A stretch of 36,154 nt of DNA from Gammaproteobacteria bacterium (GTDB lineage Bacteria > Pseudomonadota > Gammaproteobacteria > Competibacterales > Competibacteraceae). The position numbers and the translations under genes are program-made. The notes below the pieces were generated by a model. That model saw only the letters and a program-made list of their open reading frames with translations, was not told the DNA's origin and ran no database searches. Position 1 is the first letter of the stretch. Each line of letters opens with the position of its first letter. The stretch covers positions 1 through 36,154 of the forward strand of contig JACKNF010000024.1 in the NCBI GenBank assembly GCA_024234995.1, in the 5' to 3' direction. Below, piece by piece: positions 26,038 through 34,536 of the stretch.

Positions 26038-26202
26038 TTAAATCTCCACCATCTCAAAATCATCCTTGGTCACACCGCACTCAGGGCAGGTCCAGTCTGA
26101 TGGCACATCTTCCCAGCGGGTGCCCGGCGGAATGCCATCTCCGAGCCAGCCTTTTTCTTCGTCGTAGATAAATCCGCAAATCACACACATATACTTTTTC
26201 AT
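26038..26202 (-). CDS. Rubredoxin
   Basis: A 54-residue iron protein. It starts MKKYMCVICGFIYDEEKG and ends DDFEMVEI. The two CxxCG knuckles (C6-C9 and C39-C42) coordinate one Fe, and the intervening LGDGIPPGTRWEDVPSDW is the standard rubredoxin core. It is a one-electron carrier in the cytoplasm; partners may be rubredoxin reductase, an alkane hydroxylase or oxygen/peroxide-detoxifying enzymes, none of which are in the window. It is divergent from thiD with about 140 nt between, an arrangement seen in several gammaproteobacteria. No strong ribosome binding site is visible. Confidence 0.95.
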   Translation of the reverse strand: MKKYMCVICGFIYDEEKGWLGDGIPPGTRWEDVPSDWTCPECGVTKDDFEMVEI

Positions 26203-26344
26203 AGGATCATTCTTTCTGTTGTAAAGATTGTCATTGTCCCACGCCGGCGCATCCTGAAAAACCCTCGGTTTGTTAAAATTTCAGGCAATATCCGCATTGA
26301 TTACCACTTCAATTTCCTTCCCACTTTCTTATTGGAGCACCGGT

Positions 26345-27184
26345 TTGATTGATTCTCTCTCTTCTCCACCTCCTATCGTCATGACCCTAGCCGGCAATGA
26401 TCCCAGCGGAGGAGCTGGCATCTCTGCCGACATTGAAACCTTGGTGAGTTTGGGCTGCCATCCAGCGCCGGTCATTACCGCCCTGACCGTCCAAGACACC
26501 CGCAACGTCCAGGCACTATGGCCGGTTGCTGCAGAGGAATTGCTGGCTCAGGCGCAGGCCGTTCTGGAAGACGTACCGGTAGCGGCATTCAAAATCGGAG
26601 TGATCGGCAATACTGAAAATGCCTTTGCCCTGCACACTCTGCTCAACATCTATCCCAACATTCCATTGGTGCTTGACCCGGTGTTGACCGCAGGCGGCGG
26701 GACCGAATTGGCTAATACGTCTCTAATTGAGACTATGCAGACACTGCTGCTACCTCTGACCACCGTGTTAACACCGAACAGTACTGAAGCGCGCCGGTTG
26801 GCTCCAGAGGCGGATACTCTGGAAGCGTGTGCCATGGCCTTGCTGGCACGCGGCTGCCGCTATGTCTTGATCACTGGCGGTCATGAAGCTGAATCAGCTA
26901 CTGAAATCATCAACCGGCTGTACGGCAATAATCGATTATTGGAAACATACCGCTGGCCGCGCCTGCCAGCCGATTACCACGGCTCCGGCTGCACCTTGGC
27001 TGCGGCCATCGCTGCCCTGCTCGCCCAAAGCTATCGACCGATCCCGGAAGACGCCTTTCCCGCACTAATCCACCGTGCCCAGGACTACACTTGGCGGTCC
27101 CTGCAAGCAGGTTATCGCGCCGGTTGCGGACAGCAAATCCCCAACCGGTTGTATTGGGCCGAGACCTCCCGAGGCAACCCATGA
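26345..27184 (+). CDS. thiD: Hydroxymethylpyrimidine/phosphomethylpyrimidine kinase
   Basis: A 279-residue ribokinase-fold enzyme that phosphorylates hydroxymethylpyrimidine phosphate to the diphosphate for thiamine synthesis. The substrate motif LAGNDPSGGAGISADI begins near residue 15, and the C-terminal catalytic DYHGSGCTLAAAIAALL is intact. The start is taken as TTG at 26345, because GGAG lies seven bases upstream; the first ATG (26381) has no ribosome binding site and would trim the N-terminus to the first strand. It overlaps thiE by four bases. No TPP riboswitch was found upstream. Confidence 0.92.
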   Translation: MIDSLSSPPPIVMTLAGNDPSGGAGISADIETLVSLGCHPAPVITALTVQDTRNVQALWPVAAEELLAQAQAVLEDVPVAAFKIGVIGNTENAFALHTLLNIYPNIPLVLDPVLTAGGGTELANTSLIETMQTLLLPLTTVLTPNSTEARRLAPEADTLEACAMALLARGCRYVLITGGHEAESATEIINRLYGNNRLLETYRWPRLPADYHGSGCTLAAAIAALLAQSYRPIPEDAFPALIHRAQDYTWRSLQAGYRAGCGQQIPNRLYWAETSRGNP

Positions 27185-27810
27185 GCAAATCCGTTTCCTG
27201 TCACGGTTTGTATGCCATCACTGACGCGCAGTTAATCCCCGATCAGCAATTGACCGCCGCCGTCGAACAAGCCTTGCGCGGCGGCGCACGGCTGATCCAA
27301 TACCGTGATAAAAGCACTGATGCTACCCGGCGGCTGGCCCAGGCCCAGGCACTGAATGCAGTGTGCCAGTACTATGAAGCACCATTGATTATCAATGACG
27401 ATGTAGAATTAGCCGCTCAAGCAGGCGCGGCAGGCGTGCATATCGGCAAGGACGATCCAGCGTTCGCTACGGCTCGCGCCCGGTTAGGCAAGAAGGCCCT
27501 CATTGGCGTCTCCTGCTACAACCAAATTGATCTAGCGCTCGACGCGGAACAGGCCGGAGCTGACCACGTCGCATTTGGAGCCTTTTTCCTGTCGCCGACC
27601 AAACCGGCTGAGATCCGCGCATCGATTGAATTGCTGCGCGAAGCCCGAGCACGGCTGAGCATTCCAATCGTCGCTATCGGCGGCATCACCCCGGAAAATG
27701 CTCCTCCGTTGCTGAAGGCCGGTGCTGACGCGCTGGCGGTCATCAGCGGTGTGTTCGGTCAGCCCGATATTCAGTCTGCCGCAGCCCGTTATGCAGCTTT
27801 ATTTGCGTGA
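27181..27810 (+). CDS. thiE: Thiamine-phosphate synthase
   Basis: A 209-residue TIM-barrel enzyme that joins HMP-diphosphate and thiazole phosphate into thiamine phosphate. Typical motifs are visible: HGLYAITD near the N-terminus, RLIQYRDK, INDDVELA, GVHIGKDD, and the phosphate-binding IVAIGGITPENA. The start is the ATG in ATGA overlapping the thiD stop, so the two should be translationally coupled. hemL follows 11 nt after the stop. Confidence 0.95.
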   Translation: MSKSVSCHGLYAITDAQLIPDQQLTAAVEQALRGGARLIQYRDKSTDATRRLAQAQALNAVCQYYEAPLIINDDVELAAQAGAAGVHIGKDDPAFATARARLGKKALIGVSCYNQIDLALDAEQAGADHVAFGAFFLSPTKPAEIRASIELLREARARLSIPIVAIGGITPENAPPLLKAGADALAVISGVFGQPDIQSAAARYAALFA

Positions 27811-27821
27811 GGACCCTCACT

Positions 27822-29102
27822 ATGACCACCCGTTCCGAACAGTTGTTTGCTGAAGCCCAACGTTACATTCCCGGCGGCGTCAACTCGCCGGTCCGCGCCT
27901 TTCGCGGGGTCGGCGGCACACCCATCTTCTTTAAGCGTGGCGAGGGCGCTTATTTATATGATGAGGACGACAATCGCTACCTTGACTATGTCGGTTCCTG
28001 GGGACCGATGATTCTAGGCCATGCGCATCCGGCTGTGATCCGCGCGGTGCGGGAAGTCATCAGCCGCGGCTTGAGCTTCGGCGCGCCCACCGAGATTGAA
28101 ACAGTGATGGCCGCACGAATTCAGGAATTGATACCGTCGATGGAATTGGTGCGAATGTGTAACTCCGGCACAGAGGCAACCATGAGCGCCATCCGCCTAG
28201 CGCGTGGATTCACAGGACGCAACAAGATTATCAAATTTGAGGGCTGCTATCATGGCCACTCCGACTCACTGCTGGTCAAGGCCGGCTCTGGGGCATTGAC
28301 GCTCGGGGTGCCAACTTCGCCCGGTGTACCGGCAGCGCTGGCGGCCTACACCGTAACCTTGACCTATAACGATCTCATACAGGTTCGTCAGGTATTTTCC
28401 GAGATCGGTGAGGAAATTGCCGCCGTGATCGTTGAGCCGGTGGCTGGCAACATGAATTGTATTCCACCGGCGCAAGGTTTCCTGGCCGGGTTACGCCAAA
28501 TTTGCGACCGCTACAAAACTGTGCTGATTTTCGACGAGGTGATGACCGGATTCCGGGTCGCACTGGGCGGAGCGCAAGCTCTATATAAGGTCCAGCCGGA
28601 TCTGACGACCCTTGGCAAAATCATCGGCGGGGGGATGCCGGTGGGCGCATTCGGCGGCAAGCGGGCGATTATGGAGAAGCTGGCACCGTTGGGACCGATT
28701 TATCAGGCCGGCACACTATCGGGTAACCCAGTGGCAATGACCGCTGGTCTAGTGACCCTGGATCTGATTTCAGCACCCGATTTCCATGACCAGCTCGCTA
28801 CCAAGACCCAGCGATTGTGTGAGGAACTAGCAGCGGCGGCCAATGAAAATGGCGTACCACTCACCATCAATCACGTTGGCGGGATGTTCGGACTATTCTT
28901 CTCAAACGAGCCTGTCACCAGTTATGCCCAGGCAATGGCTTGTGACATAAAACGGTTCAAAACCTTCTTCCATGCAATGCTCGCGAAGGGATTCTATTTC
29001 GCCCCATCTGCGTTCGAAGCCGGATTTATGTCTTCTGCGCACACGGAGGAAGATATCGAGGCCACTGTCGCCACAGCCCGGCAAGTATTCGCTAAGATGT
29101 AG
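27822..29102 (+). CDS. hemL: Glutamate-1-semialdehyde 2,1-aminomutase
   Basis: A 426-residue PLP enzyme, the same length as E. coli HemL. It makes 5-aminolevulinate from glutamate-1-semialdehyde in the C5 pathway of tetrapyrrole synthesis. The PLP lysine is K266 in TLGKIIGGGMPVGAFGG; SGTEATMSAIRLAR and EPVAGNMNCIPP are also standard. The ATG at 27822 is preceded by GAGGA; an in-frame GTG at 27807 overlaps the thiE stop and is less likely. The thiD-thiE-hemL order recurs in gammaproteobacteria. A large inverted repeat begins at its stop codon. Confidence 0.97.
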   Translation: MTTRSEQLFAEAQRYIPGGVNSPVRAFRGVGGTPIFFKRGEGAYLYDEDDNRYLDYVGSWGPMILGHAHPAVIRAVREVISRGLSFGAPTEIETVMAARIQELIPSMELVRMCNSGTEATMSAIRLARGFTGRNKIIKFEGCYHGHSDSLLVKAGSGALTLGVPTSPGVPAALAAYTVTLTYNDLIQVRQVFSEIGEEIAAVIVEPVAGNMNCIPPAQGFLAGLRQICDRYKTVLIFDEVMTGFRVALGGAQALYKVQPDLTTLGKIIGGGMPVGAFGGKRAIMEKLAPLGPIYQAGTLSGNPVAMTAGLVTLDLISAPDFHDQLATKTQRLCEELAAAANENGVPLTINHVGGMFGLFFSNEPVTSYAQAMACDIKRFKTFFHAMLAKGFYFAPSAFEAGFMSSAHTEEDIEATVATARQVFAKM

Positions 29103-29194
29103 TAAAGAAAAGGCTACGCTCCCTTGCTGCTGGGTTGCGTGCTGTGATTAATGGCTGGTCCGCTTTGAGTGGCAGCGCGTAGCCTGATCTTTAC
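29102..29194. terminator. Large interrupted inverted repeat between hemL and dsbB
   Basis: GTAAAGA-AAA-GGCTACGC (29102-29119) pairs with GCGTAGCC-TGA-TCTTTAC (29177-29194): two stems of 7 and 8 bp around a symmetric 3-nt internal loop. A further GCTGC/GCAGC pair lies inside (29126-29130, 29172-29176). On the minus strand the hairpin is followed by TTTTCTTT, fitting termination of the dsbB transcript. The ~40-nt inner segment is unexplained. Confidence 0.55.
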
Positions 29195-29216
29195 CGCAGC
29201 TATTCCACAACAGCCT

Positions 29217-29753
29217 TTAGTGCCGCAACCGCCAGTTGCCCCATAGCCCAATAATGCCAAAGCCAATAAACAGGACCAGCGTCCACGCCGGCATGCTGAA
29301 TCCCAGCAATGTCCAATCGACCTTAGCGCACTCACCAGAGCCGGTCAGCACCTCACGAATCGTCTCGTTGAGCGGGAATGCTTCCAACATGTACTCAAGG
29401 CTTGGCCCGCAACGTGGCGCTTCTTCCGGTGGCAGATGCTGCAACCAGACATGCCGGGCGGCAATCCCAGCGCCGGTTCCTGCCGCAAGCCCTATCAAAA
29501 TCCCATACACTTTCCCGCCCCAGTCACGCGGGTTATGCAGGGTGGCCGCCAGTAACACCAGGGCAACCGCCAGTAACGCCAGACGCTGGAAAATGCACAG
29601 CGGGCAGGGTTCAAACCCCAGATAATGCTGCACATAATAAGCAAAGCCCAAACTGGCGGCACATCCCAAAAAAATCAGCCCATTCAACATCCAACGGGAT
29701 AGCCATCCAAACCGGTCCGATGCCTCGGCGGCACTGACTTGAAAATTTTGCAT
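29217..29753 (-). CDS. dsbB: Disulfide bond formation protein B
   Basis: A 178-residue inner-membrane protein with four helices that reoxidises DsbA and passes electrons to quinone. Both redox pairs are present: C50-P-L-C53 in the first periplasmic loop and C115/C142 in the second. The start at 29753 (MQNFQVSAAEASDRF) gives the normal distance to helix one; an in-frame ATG at 29828 overlaps the Rdx gene and is the alternative. It is last in the minus-strand run flavodoxin-like - mtgA - rdx - dsbB. DsbA is not in the window. Confidence 0.95.
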   Translation of the reverse strand: MQNFQVSAAEASDRFGWLSRWMLNGLIFLGCAASLGFAYYVQHYLGFEPCPLCIFQRLALLAVALVLLAATLHNPRDWGGKVYGILIGLAAGTGAGIAARHVWLQHLPPEEAPRCGPSLEYMLEAFPLNETIREVLTGSGECAKVDWTLLGFSMPAWTLVLFIGFGIIGLWGNWRLRH

Positions 29754-29805
29754 AATACGTCCGTCAATGGGGGTTATTGGATCGTTGTCAAACAGGCCAA
29801 GGGGA

Positions 29806-30093
29806 TTACTTCGATTTGCGATCCGCATGACCCAGATTTCGCTCCGGTGCGATAAGATCGCGAACCCGTTGCTTGACCTCCTTGGCTTCAGGAAATCGCC
29901 CTTCCTGATGGCGTGACCAGACCAGGTCATCGCCAACCCGGATTTCGAATACTCCACCCAATCCAGGTTGTAGTGCCACTTCACCCAACTCTTCTTCAAA
30001 CGTGGTCAGTAGCTCCTGCGCTAACCAGGCTGCCCGCAATAACCAGCGGCATTGGGTGCAATAGAGAATACTCACTCGGGGTTTTGGTTCCAT
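29806..30093 (-). CDS. SelW-like Rdx family thioredoxin-fold protein
   Basis: A 95-residue protein of the SelT/SelW/SelH (Rdx) family. The redox motif C12-T-Q-C15 follows the first strand (VSILYCTQCRWLLRAAWLAQ), and the second half holds the VALQPGLGGVFEIRVGDDLV strands. Cys occupies the position that is selenocysteine in some relatives. Bacterial members are presumed thiol-disulfide proteins without a firm role. It is 11 nt after mtgA and about 50 nt before dsbB, so a link to thiol chemistry is suggested by context only. Confidence 0.9.
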   Translation of the reverse strand: MEPKPRVSILYCTQCRWLLRAAWLAQELLTTFEEELGEVALQPGLGGVFEIRVGDDLVWSRHQEGRFPEAKEVKQRVRDLIAPERNLGHADRKSK

Positions 30094-30104
30094 GAATTTT
30101 TCGA

Positions 30105-30884
30105 TTAAAGCTTATCAAGATAGGTTATGCCGCCTAGTTGCCGCATCTGCCGTTCGATCCAGCGCTGGCGCCTGAGGATATAGCTGGAGGGTTTATTTAC
30201 GCGGTAGCGCAGAGGATTTGGCAACACGGCCGCCAGCCTCGCTGCTTCGCTGACTGTCAGCGCAGCAGCCGGCTTGCGGAAAAATCGCTGGCTGGCAGCT
30301 TCCACGCCAAAAGTGTACTCACCAAACTCGGCAATGTTTAGATAAACTTCCAGAATCCGCTGTTTGGACCATAATCTTTCCAGCAGCACTGTAAACCAAG
30401 CTTCTAATCCTTTACGGACCCAACTGCGCCCTGACCACAGAAACAAATTCTTCGCGACCTGCTGGCTCAAGGTGCTAGCTCCGCGTACTGACTGGCCCTC
30501 CCGAAGACGCTTGATGGTTTGTTTTATTTCAACAAAATCAAAACCTTGATGATCAGGAAACCGCTGATCTTCGGCGGCCAGCACTGCCAAAGCGACATTC
30601 GGCGAAATGTCCGCGTAAGCGATCCAATCATAGCGAAATGCGGCGCTTTCACCCTGCCAAACTGCCATGATCCATTGTTGGGCAATGACGCTGGAAGCTG
30701 GCAAGGGCACCGAGCGCAACACCAGCACCAGGATGAGGGAGGTACCAATAAAGAACCACGCTGTCATCCACAATATACGCTTAATCCGGGTCCAAAGCGG
30801 CCATCTCCGGGGCGGGGCGGACGAAGGGACCGGTTTAAAGTGCTTTATCCAGCTCAGCAGCCGGCCCCTCAAAAAATCCCCCAT
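30105..30884 (-). CDS. mtgA: Monofunctional peptidoglycan glycosyltransferase MtgA
   Basis: A 259-residue GT51 enzyme. One membrane anchor (about 36-57) is followed by the catalytic domain, with VLAAEDQRFPDHQGFD containing the catalytic Glu, then RGASTLSQQVAKNLFL, and the KQRILEVYLNIAEFG and AARLAAVLPNP motifs. It polymerises lipid II into glycan strands on the periplasmic side. It lacks a transpeptidase domain, as expected. Its start overlaps the end of the flavodoxin-like gene by 16 nt, so the two are co-transcribed. Confidence 0.95.
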   Translation of the reverse strand: MGDFLRGRLLSWIKHFKPVPSSAPPRRWPLWTRIKRILWMTAWFFIGTSLILVLVLRSVPLPASSVIAQQWIMAVWQGESAAFRYDWIAYADISPNVALAVLAAEDQRFPDHQGFDFVEIKQTIKRLREGQSVRGASTLSQQVAKNLFLWSGRSWVRKGLEAWFTVLLERLWSKQRILEVYLNIAEFGEYTFGVEAASQRFFRKPAAALTVSEAARLAAVLPNPLRYRVNKPSSYILRRQRWIERQMRQLGGITYLDKL

Positions 30885-31333
30885 GCCACCCCCAAGGCCA
30901 TGGTTTCGCCCAGCTCCTCACAGCGTTGCAGAACTTCAGCATTCAGTTCGCCACGCGCGATGACCGGGTCGCAAACGGGTTTGAGCGGATAACCGCGCGC
31001 AATACGCTCAATACTGGTCAGCGCCCCGGTGCCATCATTGCCGGCACTGATAAACACCGCATAGGGTAGACCGCTTATTTTACCCTGAGCCGGATAATAC
31101 GTGCGATCCAGAAAGTTCTTCAACGCTCCAGACATATAACCGAAATTTTCCGGTGTTCCCAACAGTAACCCATGCGCCCAGAGTAAATCTTCCAAACCAG
31201 CACGCAGGGCCATTTTCAACCGCGTTTCTACCTCCGGCACCCGCCGCGCTCCACGCAATATAGCGCGCGACATGGTGCGGGTATGGCCGGTTTGGGTGTG
31301 ATAGATAATCAGAAGATGCTTGGCAGAACCCAT
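30869..31333 (-). CDS. Flavodoxin-like / NAD(P)H-dependent oxidoreductase family protein
   Basis: A 154-residue flavodoxin-fold protein. The FMN phosphate loop is IIYHTQTGHTRTM near the N-terminus, followed by GTPENFGYMSGALKNFLDRTYY and FISAGNDGTGA, both typical of FMN-binding flavodoxin-like proteins. The start at 31333 (MGSAKHLLIIYH) fits the fold; an ATG ten codons upstream is possible. No clear ribosome binding site was seen at either. It is the first gene of the run with mtgA, rdx and dsbB and diverges from infA. Its substrate or electron partner is unknown. Confidence 0.85.
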   Translation of the reverse strand: MGSAKHLLIIYHTQTGHTRTMSRAILRGARRVPEVETRLKMALRAGLEDLLWAHGLLLGTPENFGYMSGALKNFLDRTYYPAQGKISGLPYAVFISAGNDGTGALTSIERIARGYPLKPVCDPVIARGELNAEVLQRCEELGETMALGVAWGIF

Positions 31334-31479
31334 GCTGTAAAGGCTAAAGGCCCATGATATCATGCAGGCGCATTATTCCTTTTACCTTGTGCCTTTTCTC
31401 CTCCCCTTGCCACACTAGAGGATTTTCGCTATGGTTACGCGCCTTAAATCACAGCCCTGATATAGGAAGGGATGAAAAC

Positions 31480-31698
31480 TTGTCTAAAGAAGACCATATC
31501 GAAATGGAGGGCACCGTGATCGATACCCTCCCGAATACCATGTTCCGGGTGCAACTGGAAAACGGTCATGTAGTAACCGCCCATATCTCCGGCCGGATGC
31601 GTAAACATTACATCCGTATCCTGACTGGTGACAAGGTCAAGGTCGAATTGACACCTTACGACCTTACCAAAGGGCGCATTGTCTACCGCGGGCGCTGA
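31480..31698 (+). CDS. infA: Translation initiation factor IF-1, TTG start
   Basis: A 72-residue S1/OB-fold protein almost identical in sequence to well-known gammaproteobacterial IF-1 (EDHIEMEGTVIDTLPNTMFR, then HISGRMRKHYIRILTGDKV). IF-1 binds the A site of the 30S subunit with IF-2 and IF-3. The start is TTG at 31480, giving exactly the usual length, with SKEDHIE in place of AKEDHIE; AGGAAGGGA lies about eight bases upstream. An ATG-only reading would begin at residue 9 and lose the first strand. It converges on clpA. Confidence 0.96.
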   Translation: MSKEDHIEMEGTVIDTLPNTMFRVQLENGHVVTAHISGRMRKHYIRILTGDKVKVELTPYDLTKGRIVYRGR

Positions 31699-31710
31699 CC
31701 CCGCGCGCAT

Positions 31711-31762
31711 CTTAAATAAGGAGCGATCAGCCGGTTTCTTTCCCTTCGTTCTTAACCGCTCC
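31711..31762 (-). terminator. Terminator between convergent clpA and infA
   Basis: GGAGCG (31720-31725) and CGCTCC (31757-31762) pair across about 30 nt, with an inner CGGTT/AACCG match. On the minus strand TTATTTAAG follows, so it most likely ends the clpS-clpA transcript. Confidence 0.45.
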
Positions 31763-31780
31763 AACAAAAACTGGTTGCAT

Positions 31781-34033
31781 CTACGGTACGGCCTCCTCCT
31801 CAGCAATCTCCACTTGTAAATCGCCATCGCGCACCGTAACAGCTACGTGTCCGCCATTTACCAGCCGGCCGAACAGCAGTTCTTCGGCCAGACGGCGCTT
31901 GATATTCTCCTGAATAACCCGTGACATGGGGCGTGCGCCCATCTTGGGATCATAACCGCGCTCAGCCAACCAGACGCGTCCTTCGGCGTCCACTTCCAAA
32001 GAGACTTTCTTAGATTCCAGCTGGGCTTCCAGCTCGATCAGAAATTTGTCCACTACTTGCGCGATGGTCACCGGAGTTAACGCCTTGAATTGAACTATCG
32101 TGTCCAGCCGGTTACGGAATTCCGGTGAGAACATCCGCTTGATGGCCTCCATACCATCACTGCTATGATCCTGGCTGGTAAATCCAATCGAGGGCCGGTC
32201 CATCAGCTCTGCGCCGGCATTCGTGGTCATGACGATGATGACATTGCGGAAATCGGCCTTGCGGCCATTATTGTCGGTCAACGTACCGTGATCCATAACC
32301 TGTAACAACAGGTTAAATACGTCCGGATGGGCTTTTTCGATCTCATCTAGCAGCAACACTGCATGAGGATGTTTGAGAATAGCGTCTGTCATCAGTCCGC
32401 CCTGATCGAAACCGACATAGCCCGGAGGCGCGCCAATCAATCGCGAGACGGCATGCCGCTCCATATATTCCGACATATCGAAACGGATCAATTCGATACC
32501 CATGATCTTGGCCAGTTGCCGGGTCACTTCAGTCTTACCCACACCGGTCGGTCCAGCGAACAGAAAATTGCCAATCGGCTTCTGTTCATTGCCCAGCCCA
32601 GCCCGCGCCATCTTGATCGCATTCGCCAGCGTATCAATCGCCTCGTCCTGACCAAACACCACCAGTTTCAAATCCCGTTCCAGATTACGTAGTGTGTCCT
32701 TATCCGACGACGATATTGTCTTCGGCGGGATGCGGGCCATCTTGGCAATGATCGTTTCGATATCGGTGACACTGATCAGTTTCTTGCGCTTGGCAACGGG
32801 CAGCAGCCGCTGACTAGCGCCAGCCTCATCAATGACATCAATCGCTTTGTCCGGCAGATGGCGATCGTTGATATAGCGGAACGACAGTTCTACGGCCGCA
32901 CGCAGCGCCTTGTCAGCATATTTGACATCATGGTGATCCTCAAAGCGCGTCTTAAGGCCGCGCAGGATCTGATAAGTTTCTTCGATAGACGGCTCAACCA
33001 CGTCAATCTTCTGAAAGCGCCGGGCCAGCGCCCGATCTTTCTCGAAGATGCCACGGTATTCCTGGTAGGTCGTCGAACCAATGCACTTCATCTCGCCGGA
33101 AGCCAGCATCGGCTTGATCAGATTCGAGGCATCCATCACCCCGCCCGAGGCAGCTCCTGCACCGATGATTGTGTGAATTTCGTCAATGAACAAAATGGCG
33201 TTGCGCTCCTTGCGCAACTGTGCCAGCACTGATTTCAGCCGCTTTTCAAAATCGCCCCGATACTTGGTACCTGCCACTAGCGCGCCCAGATCGAGCGCGT
33301 AAATCGTGGCATGGCGCAGCACATCCGGTACTTCACCATCGACGATCATCTTCGCCAGACCTTCCGCAATAGCGGTCTTGCCCACGCCAGCCTCACCAAC
33401 AAACAGAGGGTTGTTCTTGCGCCGGCGGCAGAGAATTTGAATCGTGCGCTCAACTTCTTCACGGCGCCCGATCAGAGGATCAATACGTCCCTGTCTAGCC
33501 AATTCATTGAGATTACTTGCAAAATTTTCCAGTGGCTTGGCGTTTTGCTGATTTTCGCCATTCTCTTCCGATGAGGAAGCTGCGGAATCCTGCTCTTCAG
33601 CAACTTTAGAAATACCATGCGAAATGTAATTCACGACATCCAGCCGGCTGATTTCCTGCTGCTTGAGAAGAAATACCGCCTGCGATTCCTGTTCACCAAA
33701 AATCGCTACCAGTACATTGGCACCGGTGACTTCTTTGTTGCCAGAGGACTGAACATGCAACACTGCCCGCTGCAATACCCGCTGGAATCCAAGTGTCGGC
33801 TGGGTTTCGCGTGGATCATCCAGCGCCAGCAATGGTGTATTTTCGCGAATAAAAACTTGCAGATCACGTTTCAGTTTATCCAAATGGGCGCCGCAAGCCC
33901 GCAATACCTCTACTGCGGCTGGATTGTCCAGCAGCGATAGGAGTAAATGCTCTACGGTCATGAACTCATGGCGCCGGTCCCTTGCCTCGCGAAACGCGAG
34001 ATTGATCGAGAACTCCAGATCCTTGCTTAACAT
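31781..34033 (-). CDS. clpA: ATP-dependent Clp protease ATP-binding subunit ClpA
   Basis: A 750-residue AAA+ unfoldase. The N-domain (MLSKDLEFSINLAFREARDR, then HEFMTVEHLLLSLL) binds ClpS. D1 has Walker A GEAGVGKT and Walker B LFIDEIHT; D2 has GPTGVGKT and LLLDEIEK. The coiled M-domain of ClpB is absent, so it is ClpA. It feeds substrates, including N-degron proteins delivered by ClpS, into ClpP (not in the window). The ATG at 34033 is preceded by GAGGTG; a GTG three codons earlier is less likely. It follows clpS by 36 nt. Confidence 0.98.
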   Translation of the reverse strand: MLSKDLEFSINLAFREARDRRHEFMTVEHLLLSLLDNPAAVEVLRACGAHLDKLKRDLQVFIRENTPLLALDDPRETQPTLGFQRVLQRAVLHVQSSGNKEVTGANVLVAIFGEQESQAVFLLKQQEISRLDVVNYISHGISKVAEEQDSAASSSEENGENQQNAKPLENFASNLNELARQGRIDPLIGRREEVERTIQILCRRRKNNPLFVGEAGVGKTAIAEGLAKMIVDGEVPDVLRHATIYALDLGALVAGTKYRGDFEKRLKSVLAQLRKERNAILFIDEIHTIIGAGAASGGVMDASNLIKPMLASGEMKCIGSTTYQEYRGIFEKDRALARRFQKIDVVEPSIEETYQILRGLKTRFEDHHDVKYADKALRAAVELSFRYINDRHLPDKAIDVIDEAGASQRLLPVAKRKKLISVTDIETIIAKMARIPPKTISSSDKDTLRNLERDLKLVVFGQDEAIDTLANAIKMARAGLGNEQKPIGNFLFAGPTGVGKTEVTRQLAKIMGIELIRFDMSEYMERHAVSRLIGAPPGYVGFDQGGLMTDAILKHPHAVLLLDEIEKAHPDVFNLLLQVMDHGTLTDNNGRKADFRNVIIVMTTNAGAELMDRPSIGFTSQDHSSDGMEAIKRMFSPEFRNRLDTIVQFKALTPVTIAQVVDKFLIELEAQLESKKVSLEVDAEGRVWLAERGYDPKMGARPMSRVIQENIKRRLAEELLFGRLVNGGHVAVTVRDGDLQVEIAEEEAVP

Positions 34034-34069
34034 ACTCAACACCTCGAATCGCGCTGGGTGATTTCGGAC

Positions 34070-34396
34070 TTAGGCTTCTTCCATGGTGCATAACAACGGA
34101 TGCTGGTGCCGGCGGGAAAATTTATTCACCTGCGCCACCTTAGTTTCCGCAATATCGTGCGTGTAGACCCCGCACACTCCATGTCCGCGAGTGTGGACAT
34201 GCAGCATGATCTCCGTCGCTTTCTCCCGGGTCATCGCGAAAAAGTGTTCGAGAATCCGCACCACGAAATCCATAGGAGTATAGTCATCGTTGAGCAGAAT
34301 CACCTTATAGAGGGGTGGCTGCTTGAGCGCGGGCTTCGCCGGTTCAACGACGAGATCGCGATCGTGATCAGGGGACGATGAATATTCCTTGCTCAT
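34070..34396 (-). CDS. clpS: ClpS adaptor protein
   Basis: A 108-residue adaptor. After a variable charged N-terminal extension, the core shows YKVILLNDDYTPMDFVV and the HTRGHGVCGVYTHDIAETK segment, which form the pocket for N-terminal Phe, Leu, Trp and Tyr. It delivers N-degron substrates to ClpA and blocks SsrA-tagged ones. The start at 34396 (MSKEYSSSPDHD) was preferred to the longer frame from 34465, which adds an arginine- and cysteine-rich stretch not seen in the family. The operon partner clpA follows directly. Confidence 0.96.
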   Translation of the reverse strand: MSKEYSSSPDHDRDLVVEPAKPALKQPPLYKVILLNDDYTPMDFVVRILEHFFAMTREKATEIMLHVHTRGHGVCGVYTHDIAETKVAQVNKFSRRHQHPLLCTMEEA

Positions 34397-34536
34397 GGCG
34401 TTAGCACTGCATCTGTCGAAGGGATAGGGTTCGAGCGTCCAGCGGCGGCTACAAAACCCTGCCACCGCTCGTCGCCGGGTTGATATTTAGATAATACGCA
34501 GTCCACAAGTTTCCTCAAGGGTGTGGACGCGAATCA

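Noticed and set aside
25932..26171. 79-codon plus-strand ORF
   Set aside because: It is antisense to the clear rubredoxin gene and has no recognisable domain.
26203..26344. TPP riboswitch before thiD
   Set aside because: Neither the CUGAGA block nor the ACCUGAUCUGG-type block is present in this short gap.
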